This document shows, piece after piece, positions 8,405 through 14,392 of a stretch of 64,000 nucleotides of DNA. Under the pieces are notes generated by a model. That model saw nothing but the letters and a program-made list of their open reading frames with translations. It made no database searches and had not been told where the DNA came from. Each line of letters starts with the position of its first letter. Position 1 is the stretch's first letter. The stretch is taken from the NCBI GenBank assembly GCA_004294135.1, contig RDZY01000008.1:191001-255000 (forward strand), written 5' to 3'. This DNA comes from Sphingobacteriia bacterium. Its GTDB lineage: Bacteria; Bacteroidota; Bacteroidia; Chitinophagales; Chitinophagaceae. A program made the translations under genes and the position numbers.

Positions 8405-8809
8405 ATGTCTACTCCCATTCACCAAACTCAAACTCAATTAGCCGTTGACAGCCTTAAATGGGCGCACAATTGGCTCTTAAAAGTAAACCCTTCATTATAC
8501 GAAGAACAGTGGGTGACCATGATGTTCGACCACGGGTATCGCTATGCCAAAATATTTGCTATGTCATTTGCTATTGGCGAAGAAAGAATTGAGGAACAAC
8601 TCATTAAATCAAAACCCGAATCAGGAGAGCCCAATAACTGGTTTTGGATGTGGTGGAAAATTAAATGGATGCAAGATGATTGGCAATACATCACCAACAA
8701 AGTTTACAACCAGCCAATAAGCTATGAGCAGTATAAAACATACATGCAAAATTGCGAAACGCTAGAACACGATTTACTAAATCTTTTACACTCAAAAAAA
8801 AATATATGA
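8405..8809 (+). CDS. Phage early protein of unknown function, Trp-rich
   Basis: 134 aa, helical and unusually rich in tryptophan in residues 79-97. No signal peptide or clear membrane segment; family not recognised. It lies 10 bp after the MuB-like gene and its stop overlaps the next start (ATGA). Its place between MuB and DUF3164 suggests an early replication or host-interaction role; this is context only. Confidence 0.7.
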   Translation: MSTPIHQTQTQLAVDSLKWAHNWLLKVNPSLYEEQWVTMMFDHGYRYAKIFAMSFAIGEERIEEQLIKSKPESGEPNNWFWMWWKIKWMQDDWQYITNKVYNQPISYEQYKTYMQNCETLEHDLLNLLHSKKNI

Positions 8810-9486
8810 CAACAACAATCGATCTGTCAAAACTGACACAAGAACAACTTTTAGAACTTAAAAATCAAGTAGCTGAGGAGCAAAAAAAAGAAGAGTCACA
8901 AAAAAAAGCAGGCCGCTTGCTTTACAAGCAAATGGTAAGTGATGAAATCGTAACCCTGTACCCACGGCTACACCTATTAAGTGGTATGCTCTCTGCAATT
9001 AAGCAAGACATATTTGATTCGCTGAAAACCTTTATTAAAATGAAGAGCGAACTCTACCAAGCTACTGAAGAGCAGAATACGCACAGTTTCAGCACTTCAG
9101 ATGGACAAATCACCATTGAAATTGGTTACAATGTTTCAGATAGCTGGGATGATACAGTTAACACTGGTATTACGAAAGTAAACGAATATATGCGGAGCTT
9201 GGTTACAGACCAGCCAAGTAAGAATTTAGTAGATACTATTATGAAGCTGCTGTCTAAAGACAACAAAGGCAATTTAAAAGCTTCAAGGGTATTGCAGTTG
9301 AGGCAGATGGCAGATAATAGTGGTAATACCGAGTTTATAGATGGAATGCAGATTATTCAAGATGCTTACCGCCCTACTCGTTCGAAGGAATTTGTACGCT
9401 GCTATTATAAAGGAGAAACAGGCGATAAACAAGTATTGCCACTCAGCATAACAGAAGCACCAATTATTCAGGTTCCCAATGAATAA
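8806..9486 (+). CDS. DUF3164 family phage protein
   Basis: 226 aa from ATG 8,806; the frame is open further upstream, but this start overlaps the previous stop by 4 nt and begins the recognisable protein. DUF3164 proteins are a hallmark of Mu-like phage early regions, with unknown biochemical role. The conserved block is the middle and C-terminal part with Leu-Val-Asp-Thr-Ile-Met-Lys-Leu-Leu, Lys-Gly-Asn-Leu-Lys-Ala-Ser-Arg-Val-Leu and Leu-Arg-Gln-Met. The N-terminus is a Glu/Lys-rich coiled coil. Its end overlaps the next gene by 8 nt. Confidence 0.8.
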   Translation: MTTTIDLSKLTQEQLLELKNQVAEEQKKEESQKKAGRLLYKQMVSDEIVTLYPRLHLLSGMLSAIKQDIFDSLKTFIKMKSELYQATEEQNTHSFSTSDGQITIEIGYNVSDSWDDTVNTGITKVNEYMRSLVTDQPSKNLVDTIMKLLSKDNKGNLKASRVLQLRQMADNSGNTEFIDGMQIIQDAYRPTRSKEFVRCYYKGETGDKQVLPLSITEAPIIQVPNE

Positions 9487-9694
9487 TAACCAGCAACATA
9501 TAACTGGTAAAGATGGTTATGGCCAATTACTAGATTTTTTTGGCCATTTTTTTAGATTAGAATGGTTGTCGGTGCGTTTCTACGCACTGACATTTTTAAA
9601 AATTCTTTACTTTTTTATAGTTTCTGTTCCGGTATTTATAGCCATTATTTTTTTTATTGAACTCACCTATTTTTTAAAAAATAACTACAAATGA
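9479..9694 (+). CDS. Small phage membrane protein
   Basis: 71 aa with one or two hydrophobic helices (about residues 35-66, rich in Phe, Ile and Val). No family recognised. It overlaps DUF3164 by 8 nt and the next gene by 4 nt (ATGA), which supports it as a real translated ORF in the early operon. Confidence 0.55.
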   Translation: MNNNQQHITGKDGYGQLLDFFGHFFRLEWLSVRFYALTFLKILYFFIVSVPVFIAIIFFIELTYFLKNNYK

Positions 9695-10026
9695 AAGTGT
9701 ATTTAATTGGTTCTGCTGGCTTGTTCTTTAGCAAGCCAGAAAATCTTAAAGAAATTGTTGATCTGTATGTAAAAGCAGAACATGAGCTTACGCAAAAGGG
9801 ATATGATGTATTCAATATTATGAATATGAGCTTGCCGAGATACCGTAAAGAAATGTTATTCTATCGTATAAAGCAGCTATTAAAGGCAGATGAAGTATAT
9901 ATACTGCCAAGCTGGGAGCAGGATACTATGGCACAAATTGAACTCGTAACAGCAGTAAATGCTGGCATCAAATTTACCTGCGCAAAAGGTGTTCATATTC
10001 CGAATAGGATACTATTTTTTATTTAA
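9691..10026 (+). CDS. DUF4406 (nucleoside 2-deoxyribosyltransferase-like) protein
   Basis: 111 aa. It begins with the Met-Lys-Val-Tyr-Leu-Ile-Gly-Ser strand and ends with an Ala-Asp-Glu-Val-Tyr-Ile-Leu-Pro-Ser-Trp-Glu block, the layout of DUF4406, a Rossmann-like family related to nucleoside deoxyribosyltransferases and common in phages. In this copy the usual small residues after the Trp are Glu-Gln-Asp-Thr-Met-Ala, so catalytic competence is uncertain. A role in nucleotide metabolism or signal breakdown during lytic growth is possible. It is coupled to the upstream membrane-protein gene. Confidence 0.7.
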   Translation: MKVYLIGSAGLFFSKPENLKEIVDLYVKAEHELTQKGYDVFNIMNMSLPRYRKEMLFYRIKQLLKADEVYILPSWEQDTMAQIELVTAVNAGIKFTCAKGVHIPNRILFFI

Positions 10027-10039
10027 AAAAACATGAAAA

Positions 10040-10312
10040 ATGACGAAGCAAAAAAGCAATGCTAATGTCTGTTTAAAAGACTTTATTGTAGCCAACTACC
10101 CACGGCTTACACTTAAAAGTATTGGGATGCATTTTGGCGTACCCATATCGGTGGTATTTAGGCAACTGAATAATTTACGCAAAATCGGATTGATGCAGCC
10201 AGCAAAAAAGGAGTTTTATCCTAGCAATCAGTATTGTAATAAGATAGTTCGCCCAACGGCGGTTTATTCAAATAAATCAGCCCTAGGATTAGCGAGTGGG
10301 CATATTCAATAA
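10040..10312 (+). CDS. Small winged-helix-like phage protein
   Basis: 90 aa. The first two thirds read as an HTH unit (Leu-Thr-Leu-Lys-Ser-Ile-Gly-Met-His-Phe-Gly-Val, then a recognition-like helix with Phe-Arg-Gln-Leu-Asn-Asn-Leu-Arg), so a DNA-binding role is likely. The C-terminal third is polar and disordered. It overlaps the next frame by up to 17 nt. Specific family not recognised. Confidence 0.55.
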   Translation: MTKQKSNANVCLKDFIVANYPRLTLKSIGMHFGVPISVVFRQLNNLRKIGLMQPAKKEFYPSNQYCNKIVRPTAVYSNKSALGLASGHIQ

Positions 10313-10328
10313 ATTCAAATCACCCGTT

Positions 10329-10655
10329 ATGTACACCCTTCAAACCGAAAAGTATAATGTTCAAACTGGTATTTATGAAAAATACCAAAAAATACAAATC
10401 AAAGATATTAGGGCTGCATCATTAGCACTAAGCTATTGTACCAGAAACCAAAATATACTCAGTTATTATAAGTATACTATTACCGAAAACAATGGACCTA
10501 TTAAGGTAGAGCATTTTAATATGCATATAGACCTGTTAAACTATGTTCAAGTGTTGGCAGATCAAGCAATAAATAAGCACTATACACCAAAAGAAGGATT
10601 AACCGGTTTGATGTGTTTTGAATTAGATCAAATAGCTGCTTCAATTACCATTTAA
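10329..10655 (+). CDS. Phage early protein of unknown function
   Basis: 108 aa from ATG 10,329; an upstream ATG at 10,296 overlaps the previous gene by 17 nt and would add 11 residues. Soluble, mixed alpha/beta, no recognised motif. It lies in the close-packed early operon, 9 bp before the next gene. Confidence 0.55.
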   Translation: MYTLQTEKYNVQTGIYEKYQKIQIKDIRAASLALSYCTRNQNILSYYKYTITENNGPIKVEHFNMHIDLLNYVQVLADQAINKHYTPKEGLTGLMCFELDQIAASITI

Positions 10656-10664
10656 AACTGCAAA

Positions 10665-10874
10665 ATGAATAATTTATCAACCATACAAAGAAAGGTAATA
10701 AAGATAATTCGTGCAGGTGGAAGTATTCGTGTAATGAATGTAACGTTCTATAAATACAGGCTCATGGATAGTAATAAAAATCCGATAGCACCCATCCATG
10801 CAAGAACGATAAACGCTTTAATCAACAAACAATTATTAACCAAACAATCAGATGGAACTTTTAGTTCCATCTGA
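10665..10874 (+). CDS. Small phage protein, possible winged helix
   Basis: 69 aa and basic. It has an N-terminal helix, then a beta-hairpin-like part and a C-terminal helix (His-Ala-Arg-Thr-Ile-Asn-Ala-Leu-Ile) resembling the end of a small HTH protein. It is followed by an 18-bp gap and the next early gene. No family recognised. Confidence 0.5.
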   Translation: MNNLSTIQRKVIKIIRAGGSIRVMNVTFYKYRLMDSNKNPIAPIHARTINALINKQLLTKQSDGTFSSI

Positions 10875-10891
10875 GCGACAAAATCAAAAAA

Positions 10892-11284
10892 ATGAAACTT
10901 CAAATTTTCAACACCCAAAATACCCAAACCAGACAACAACTAAAGTCAATGATAGGAATTGATTTTAAAACGGGCGTTTTTAGGATATCAAAAACAGCTT
11001 GTGAGTATATCGGTCTTCGCAAAGGCAATCAAATTGAATTTGCTTATGATGAATCTGAAAAACAATGGTATGTAACTAAAGTAGAAACAAATGGTTTTGA
11101 ACTTCGTGAAGGAACTGCTTCTTCAGGGCTTTTATTTAACAATATTGCCATGTCTGAAAAAATTAAAATTACAACTGATTTTATTGAAAGAAGCGGCAAG
11201 TGTTTGGTTGGTTCAGAGCCGATTACCTATTCCGATAAAAGAAAATTCTTTCCAGTTATAACAGCCTCATTAAAGAACAATTAA
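10892..11284 (+). CDS. Phage early protein, conserved-type hypothetical
   Basis: 130 aa. Residues of about 22-58 (a Phe-Arg-Ile-Ser-Lys-Thr-Ala-Cys strand and a Leu-Arg-Lys-Gly-Asn-Gln-Ile-Glu-Phe turn) look like the swapped-hairpin layout of AbrB-type DNA-binding proteins. The C-terminal half is a second small beta domain. The AbrB comparison is from pattern only. It sits in the early operon, 11 bp before the next ORF. Confidence 0.55.
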   Translation: MKLQIFNTQNTQTRQQLKSMIGIDFKTGVFRISKTACEYIGLRKGNQIEFAYDESEKQWYVTKVETNGFELREGTASSGLLFNNIAMSEKIKITTDFIERSGKCLVGSEPITYSDKRKFFPVITASLKNN

Positions 11285-11295
11285 AACCTTTAAAA

Positions 11296-11487
11296 ATGGT
11301 AATAAATAAATCAAACGTATCATTTTCTCAATACATGGATAAGTTCATCAGTTTAGCAAAAGAAGATCATCATTTTACGCTAGGTCACCATTTTCATGAG
11401 TCAGGTATCTGGGAACTATTTAATAAAGGGATGGATATACATGAAGCAATTGAAACATACATTGAAAACCTTGGTAATGAAAAATAA
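11296..11487 (+). CDS. Small phage protein, His-rich
   Basis: 63 aa with a histidine cluster at residues 25-34 and a helical, acidic C-terminus. No family recognised. It overlaps the start chosen for the next gene by 11 nt, as expected for the close packing of this operon. Confidence 0.5.
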   Translation: MVINKSNVSFSQYMDKFISLAKEDHHFTLGHHFHESGIWELFNKGMDIHEAIETYIENLGNEK

Positions 11488-11896
11488 CTATTCAAGATTT
11501 TACGCAATTATAAAGCAGATCAACCAATCAGGTGGTGATATTACTAAAGAAGGAATTGTAAGTGATTTTACCAGTGGCAGAACCAAGAGTTTGGGCGATT
11601 TAAGTTTAGGTGAGTTCCAAGAGCTAGAGCGGAGCTTGGTAAAGTTGGCTCCAACGAATAGAAATGCAGCAGATTACCAATTTGAGAAATTAGACCGCTC
11701 CAGAAAGGCTATAATAAGCCAATTTAGGAGTATCGGCCGAACTGCCAACGATGCAATAGAGTGGTCAGAGAAATACGGCGTAAATGGGGTAAAAAAGCAG
11801 TTTAATAGCTATACTGGTCAAGAATTGTTTAAACTATTGCGCAACGCAAAACAAGTAAAGGCAGATTTTATTAAGTCAGCTAATAAAAAACTCTAA
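11477..11896 (+). CDS. Possible Mu gp16/GemA-like early regulator
   Basis: 139 aa from ATG 11,477; an earlier ATG at 11,396 would overlap the previous gene by 92 nt and is less likely. The all-helical layout, with an N-terminal part ending in Leu-Ser-Leu-Gly-Glu-Phe-Gln-Glu-Leu-Glu and a C-terminal part with Thr-Gly-Gln-Glu-Leu-Phe-Lys-Leu-Leu, recalls the gp16/GemA family of Mu-like phages. The likeness is weak and needs a profile search. Its stop shares one base with the next start (TAATG). Confidence 0.5.
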   Translation: MKNNYSRFYAIIKQINQSGGDITKEGIVSDFTSGRTKSLGDLSLGEFQELERSLVKLAPTNRNAADYQFEKLDRSRKAIISQFRSIGRTANDAIEWSEKYGVNGVKKQFNSYTGQELFKLLRNAKQVKADFIKSANKKL

Positions 11897-12192
11897 TGGC
11901 ATACACACCTGAAAATAAGTACAAGCGCATATTAGAAGTACAGAAGTACTTTAAAGAATGCTATACACCGGGCATGACGATAGAATGGATCTATAAAAAT
12001 AAGATCAAGGAAAAGTACCATATCAGCAGACGTGCGTTTATGAACTATATCAATGTACCAGCAGAACGATTATTAAAAGAGCTAAAAAATGAATCAGCAA
12101 AAAATAAAGCTGCCTTTAAACAAATTTCAATGGATTTTGATAACGGAGTTGCTACAGAAAGTAATACCGCTAACACCCATTCAGGATTATGA
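11896..12192 (+). CDS. Phage early protein with HTH-like region
   Basis: 98 aa and basic. Residues of about 40-60 (Lys-Tyr-His-Ile-Ser-Arg-Arg-Ala-Phe-Met-Asn-Tyr-Ile) look like an HTH recognition segment. The C-terminus is polar. It starts inside the stop of the previous gene (TAATG) and overlaps the next ORF. Function unknown. Confidence 0.55.
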   Translation: MAYTPENKYKRILEVQKYFKECYTPGMTIEWIYKNKIKEKYHISRRAFMNYINVPAERLLKELKNESAKNKAAFKQISMDFDNGVATESNTANTHSGL

Positions 12193-12397
12193 AGTAGAAT
12201 CTTGTGTATTGACAGATCTCTACAAGAGAAAACTACAGCAGTTTACATTTTATAGCCCAAATCGAAGTGGAAAAATGGTAATCATTTTAAACAATACAGA
12301 AGCTTTTGCAATCAATAACCTATTTGGCATATTCAGTACAGAATACAACCAGTTTATACGTATTTATTTAGAAAAACAGCTACCAAAATGCAAGTAA
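12089..12397 (+). CDS. Phage early protein of unknown function
   Basis: Up to 102 aa. The first ATG lies 104 nt inside the previous gene, which is a long overlap. A TTG at about 12,137 would give a shorter product of about 86 aa and a more usual overlap, so the start is uncertain. It contains a Lys-Met-Val-Ile-Ile-Leu beta strand and a C-terminal helix. It ends 10 nt inside the next gene. Confidence 0.45.
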   Translation: MNQQKIKLPLNKFQWILITELLQKVIPLTPIQDYEVESCVLTDLYKRKLQQFTFYSPNRSGKMVIILNNTEAFAINNLFGIFSTEYNQFIRIYLEKQLPKCK

Positions 12398-12810
12398 GAA
12401 AATTCTTAGTAACCACAGCAGTTTCACCTGAAGGAGTAGTGTATAGCTACGCTTCTGATACTGAAAAAATAGTTGCTTTTGAAATCAAGCAGGAGAACAT
12501 AAAAGCAGTAGCAATGCAGTGGCTATTAGATAATTTAAAACCCACTTTAAACGATTTTTTAACGTGGGTTAAAAGTTTCAAATGCGAAGTAGTTGAGATC
12601 CATCAAAAAATTAGTTTTGATATGTTCTGGAACCAGTATAATGATGGTTCAAGATCATCAAAAAAGCGCAGTTTATCGGTTTGGAATAAACTCAAAGAGG
12701 AAGATCAAATAAAAGCCTACTACTATTACCCAAAATACAATAAAAATAGAGGAAACGCTGAAAAAAAGTATTGTGAAACCTACCTAAATGCAGAATTATG
12801 GAACAATTAA
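12388..12810 (+). CDS. Phage protein, replication-accessory-like C-terminus
   Basis: 140 aa. The C-terminal half (about residues 75-140), with Phe-Asp-Met-Phe-Trp-Asn-Gln-Tyr, Ser-Val-Trp-Asn-Lys-Leu and Tyr-Cys-Glu-Thr-Tyr-Leu, matches the small helical module found at the end of many phage replication-initiation proteins. The N-terminal half is unknown. It overlaps neighbours by 10 and 13 nt. A DNA-replication accessory role is inferred. Confidence 0.55.
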   Translation: MQVRKFLVTTAVSPEGVVYSYASDTEKIVAFEIKQENIKAVAMQWLLDNLKPTLNDFLTWVKSFKCEVVEIHQKISFDMFWNQYNDGSRSSKKRSLSVWNKLKEEDQIKAYYYYPKYNKNRGNAEKKYCETYLNAELWNN

Positions 12811-13418
12811 ATGAAGATATTCGTAATAAGCTTTCTAAAATATATGAATTAGTTGTAAATGGCTCATGCGATGGAGAAAAATCGGCTGCAAAAAATGCAT
12901 TAGATAAGCTTATAAAAAAGTATAATATAAATATTGAAAATTTTTCAGAATTAGAATATCATACTTACACATTTAAGTATAAGACTAAGCTTGATTTGCG
13001 GCTACTTACACGAATAATGATTTTTTTTAAAAAAGATGTATTTGAAAGATCAGTAAAAATTAATTACATAGCTGGTATTGGTTCTGTAAAAGCAGTAGAA
13101 TCAAAAATTACATATTCAGATTGGATAAATATTGATTGCGCTTACGAGTATTTTAAACGGCATATGAATGCTCAATGGAATATTAACTGTAAGCCAATAT
13201 TAGATAATTGTTATACATCTAAAAGTAAAATTAAACGTAGAAAAGAATTGGAGGGAATTTTCTTTAATAGATATATTATAAAATCTAACCTAGTTCATGA
13301 TAGTGATTTATCATTACAAAAAGTTACTAAAAAACAAATACAAGACCTACACAAACTAAAAAATATTGAGGGTGGTGCTTACAATAGACAATTGAACAGA
13401 GGGCTATTACTCAATTAA
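12798..13418 (+). CDS. DUF2786-like phage protein
   Basis: 206 aa. The first ~45 residues (Arg-Asn-Lys-Leu-Ser-Lys-Ile-Tyr-Glu-Leu ... Ala-Ala-Lys-Asn-Ala-Leu-Asp-Lys-Leu) resemble the DUF2786 N-terminal helix pair, and the remainder would be the metal-protease-like partner domain seen with it. No intact HExxH motif is present, so activity is doubtful. The gene is visibly more AT-rich than the rest of the early operon, so it may be a later addition. Confidence 0.5.
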   Translation: MEQLNEDIRNKLSKIYELVVNGSCDGEKSAAKNALDKLIKKYNINIENFSELEYHTYTFKYKTKLDLRLLTRIMIFFKKDVFERSVKINYIAGIGSVKAVESKITYSDWINIDCAYEYFKRHMNAQWNINCKPILDNCYTSKSKIKRRKELEGIFFNRYIIKSNLVHDSDLSLQKVTKKQIQDLHKLKNIEGGAYNRQLNRGLLLN

Positions 13419-13428
13419 ATATAAGATC

Positions 13429-13620
13429 ATGACAATAAATGAATTTAATACCGCAAAAAATATTGATGAAAAAATTAGGCATATGAAAGTTAAAAAATAT
13501 CAACTAGAAGCAATGAAAAAACGTGAGCATGATGAGGAGTTTAATCTTGCTCGTCAACTAGCTCATGATTCTTTGTGTTATTCAATTAGTCGTTTAGAAC
13601 AGGACTTCTTAAACCTATAA
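13429..13620 (+). CDS. Small coiled-coil phage protein
   Basis: 63 aa, almost wholly helical and charged, with heptad-like Leu/Met/Ile spacing. No family recognised. It lies 10 bp after the DUF2786-like gene, shares its AT-richness and may belong with it. Confidence 0.45.
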   Translation: MTINEFNTAKNIDEKIRHMKVKKYQLEAMKKREHDEEFNLARQLAHDSLCYSISRLEQDFLNL

Positions 13621-13635
13621 TTAAAGACTTTATAA

Positions 13636-14019
13636 ATGAAGTTTAATACCCCTCCTGTAGCAATAGTAGTAACCCTTCCTGCAAGTTCATTTATTGAACA
13701 GAATCACAGTGCTTATTTGATTGATATTACCAGTCAAAAAGATAACGCAGAAATGCTTTGGTACAGGGTATGTAAAAACCTTCCAAAACACGATATATTA
13801 TACGTTTATACAGTGATTAATAATATGGTACATCACCGTGCAAATTTTGCAGGAATTGTACGCAATAAAGACTTGCAATTTACCCTTGATTCTGGTGAAA
13901 TAAAGGAGTTTAAGAACGCCAATGCAATACTCACTTGCACACCCATAATTATCGCTCCTCACGAGATTTATATTAGGGGATTTCAGGGGTTCAGATACCT
14001 CCAAAATGAGCTATTTTAG
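13636..14019 (+). CDS. Phage early protein of unknown function, last gene before the phage end
   Basis: 127 aa, mostly beta-strand-forming (Ala-Ile-Val-Val-Thr-Leu near the start and Ile-Leu-Thr-Cys-Thr-Pro-Ile-Ile-Ile near the end). No signal peptide. Family not recognised. It is the last gene before the repeat-rich phage terminus. Confidence 0.5.
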   Translation: MKFNTPPVAIVVTLPASSFIEQNHSAYLIDITSQKDNAEMLWYRVCKNLPKHDILYVYTVINNMVHHRANFAGIVRNKDLQFTLDSGEIKEFKNANAILTCTPIIIAPHEIYIRGFQGFRYLQNELF

Positions 14020-14070
14020 GCAAAAAAGCACTAAAATACACCTGCCAAACTGGCAATTTCAGCTACACAA

Positions 14071-14101
14071 AAAACCAAATATGCAAAAAATGTAACAGTT
14101 T
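14071..14101 (+). repeat. 31-bp direct repeat, copy 1 (phage end)
   Basis: A 31-bp sequence beginning AAAACCAAATATGC and ending ATGTAACAGTTT is repeated without mismatch at 14,135-14,165, 64 bp further on. Its 3' part is the left arm of a palindrome. It is a candidate transposase-binding site. Confidence 0.85.
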
Positions 14102-14114
14102 AAAACTGTTACAT
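14090..14114. repeat. 25-bp perfect palindrome with TGTTACAT arms
   Basis: ATGTAACAGTTT and AAACTGTTACAT are 12-bp perfect inverted arms around a single central A. The outer 8-mer TGTTACAT (either strand) occurs at 14,090, 14,107, 14,119, 14,154 and 14,356. It is probably a bound site rather than a terminator, as no T-run follows. Confidence 0.7.
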
Positions 14115-14134
14115 AGACTGTTACATTTGCTACC

Positions 14135-14165
14135 AAAACCAAATATGCAAAAAATGTAACAGTTT
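14135..14165 (+). repeat. 31-bp direct repeat, copy 2 (phage end)
   Basis: Perfect copy of 14,071-14,101. Unlike copy 1 it is not followed by the inverted arm. Confidence 0.85.
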
Positions 14166-14219
14166 TATGCAGAATAAGCCCATTTTAGCCCTACCCCTTA
14201 AATTACCCCTATTAGGTTG

Positions 14220-14295
14220 TTAATTACGGTATAAATGCCATTTTAGGCTATTTATAGCCCTTTAATTACGGTATGATTGCTATTAATTACGGTAT
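14220..14295 (+). repeat. Three phased copies of TTAATTACGGTAT (phage end)
   Basis: Identical 13-mers start at 14,220, 14,262 and 14,283. The offsets are 42 and 21 bp, that is whole multiples of two helical turns, so all three face the same side of the DNA. This arrangement suggests cooperative protein binding at the phage terminus. Confidence 0.8.
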
Positions 14296-14350
14296 CAGCC
14301 CCTGAAAAAACGGGCAAAAATTAATTAAAACCTTTGGTGGTATTGATTTA

Positions 14351-14364
14351 TAGACTGTTACATT
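14351..14364 (+). repeat. Terminal TGTTACAT-containing repeat near the phage-host junction
   Basis: TAGACTGTTACATT here repeats 14,114-14,127 exactly. It is the last phage-like element before the sequence becomes host coding DNA, so it probably lies at or next to the outermost transposase site. Confidence 0.6.
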
Positions 14365-14392
14365 CATTGTATATTTGGTATTGCCCCCTAGT

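Larger units (their letters stand above)
1..14392 (+). mobile_element. Mu-like transposable prophage, right-hand part
   Basis: A contiguous block of phage genes: MuF head protein, tape measure, gpG-like protein and tail terminator, then a leftward repressor, then a DDE transposase, MuB-like ATPase, DUF3164 and many small overlapping early genes. It is bounded on the right by repeat-rich non-coding DNA that runs into a broken host beta-barrel gene. The right junction lies between about 14,365 and 14,393: downstream codons match the host protein family, while upstream there is an in-frame stop at 14,351 and only phage-end repeats. The left end is outside the window, so terminal inverted repeats and the target duplication cannot be checked. 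Confidence 0.9.

Noticed and set aside
14220-14295. CRISPR-like array from three regularly spaced repeats
   Set aside because: Repeat is 13 bp, spacers would be 8 and 29 bp, and it lies at a phage end; no cas genes.
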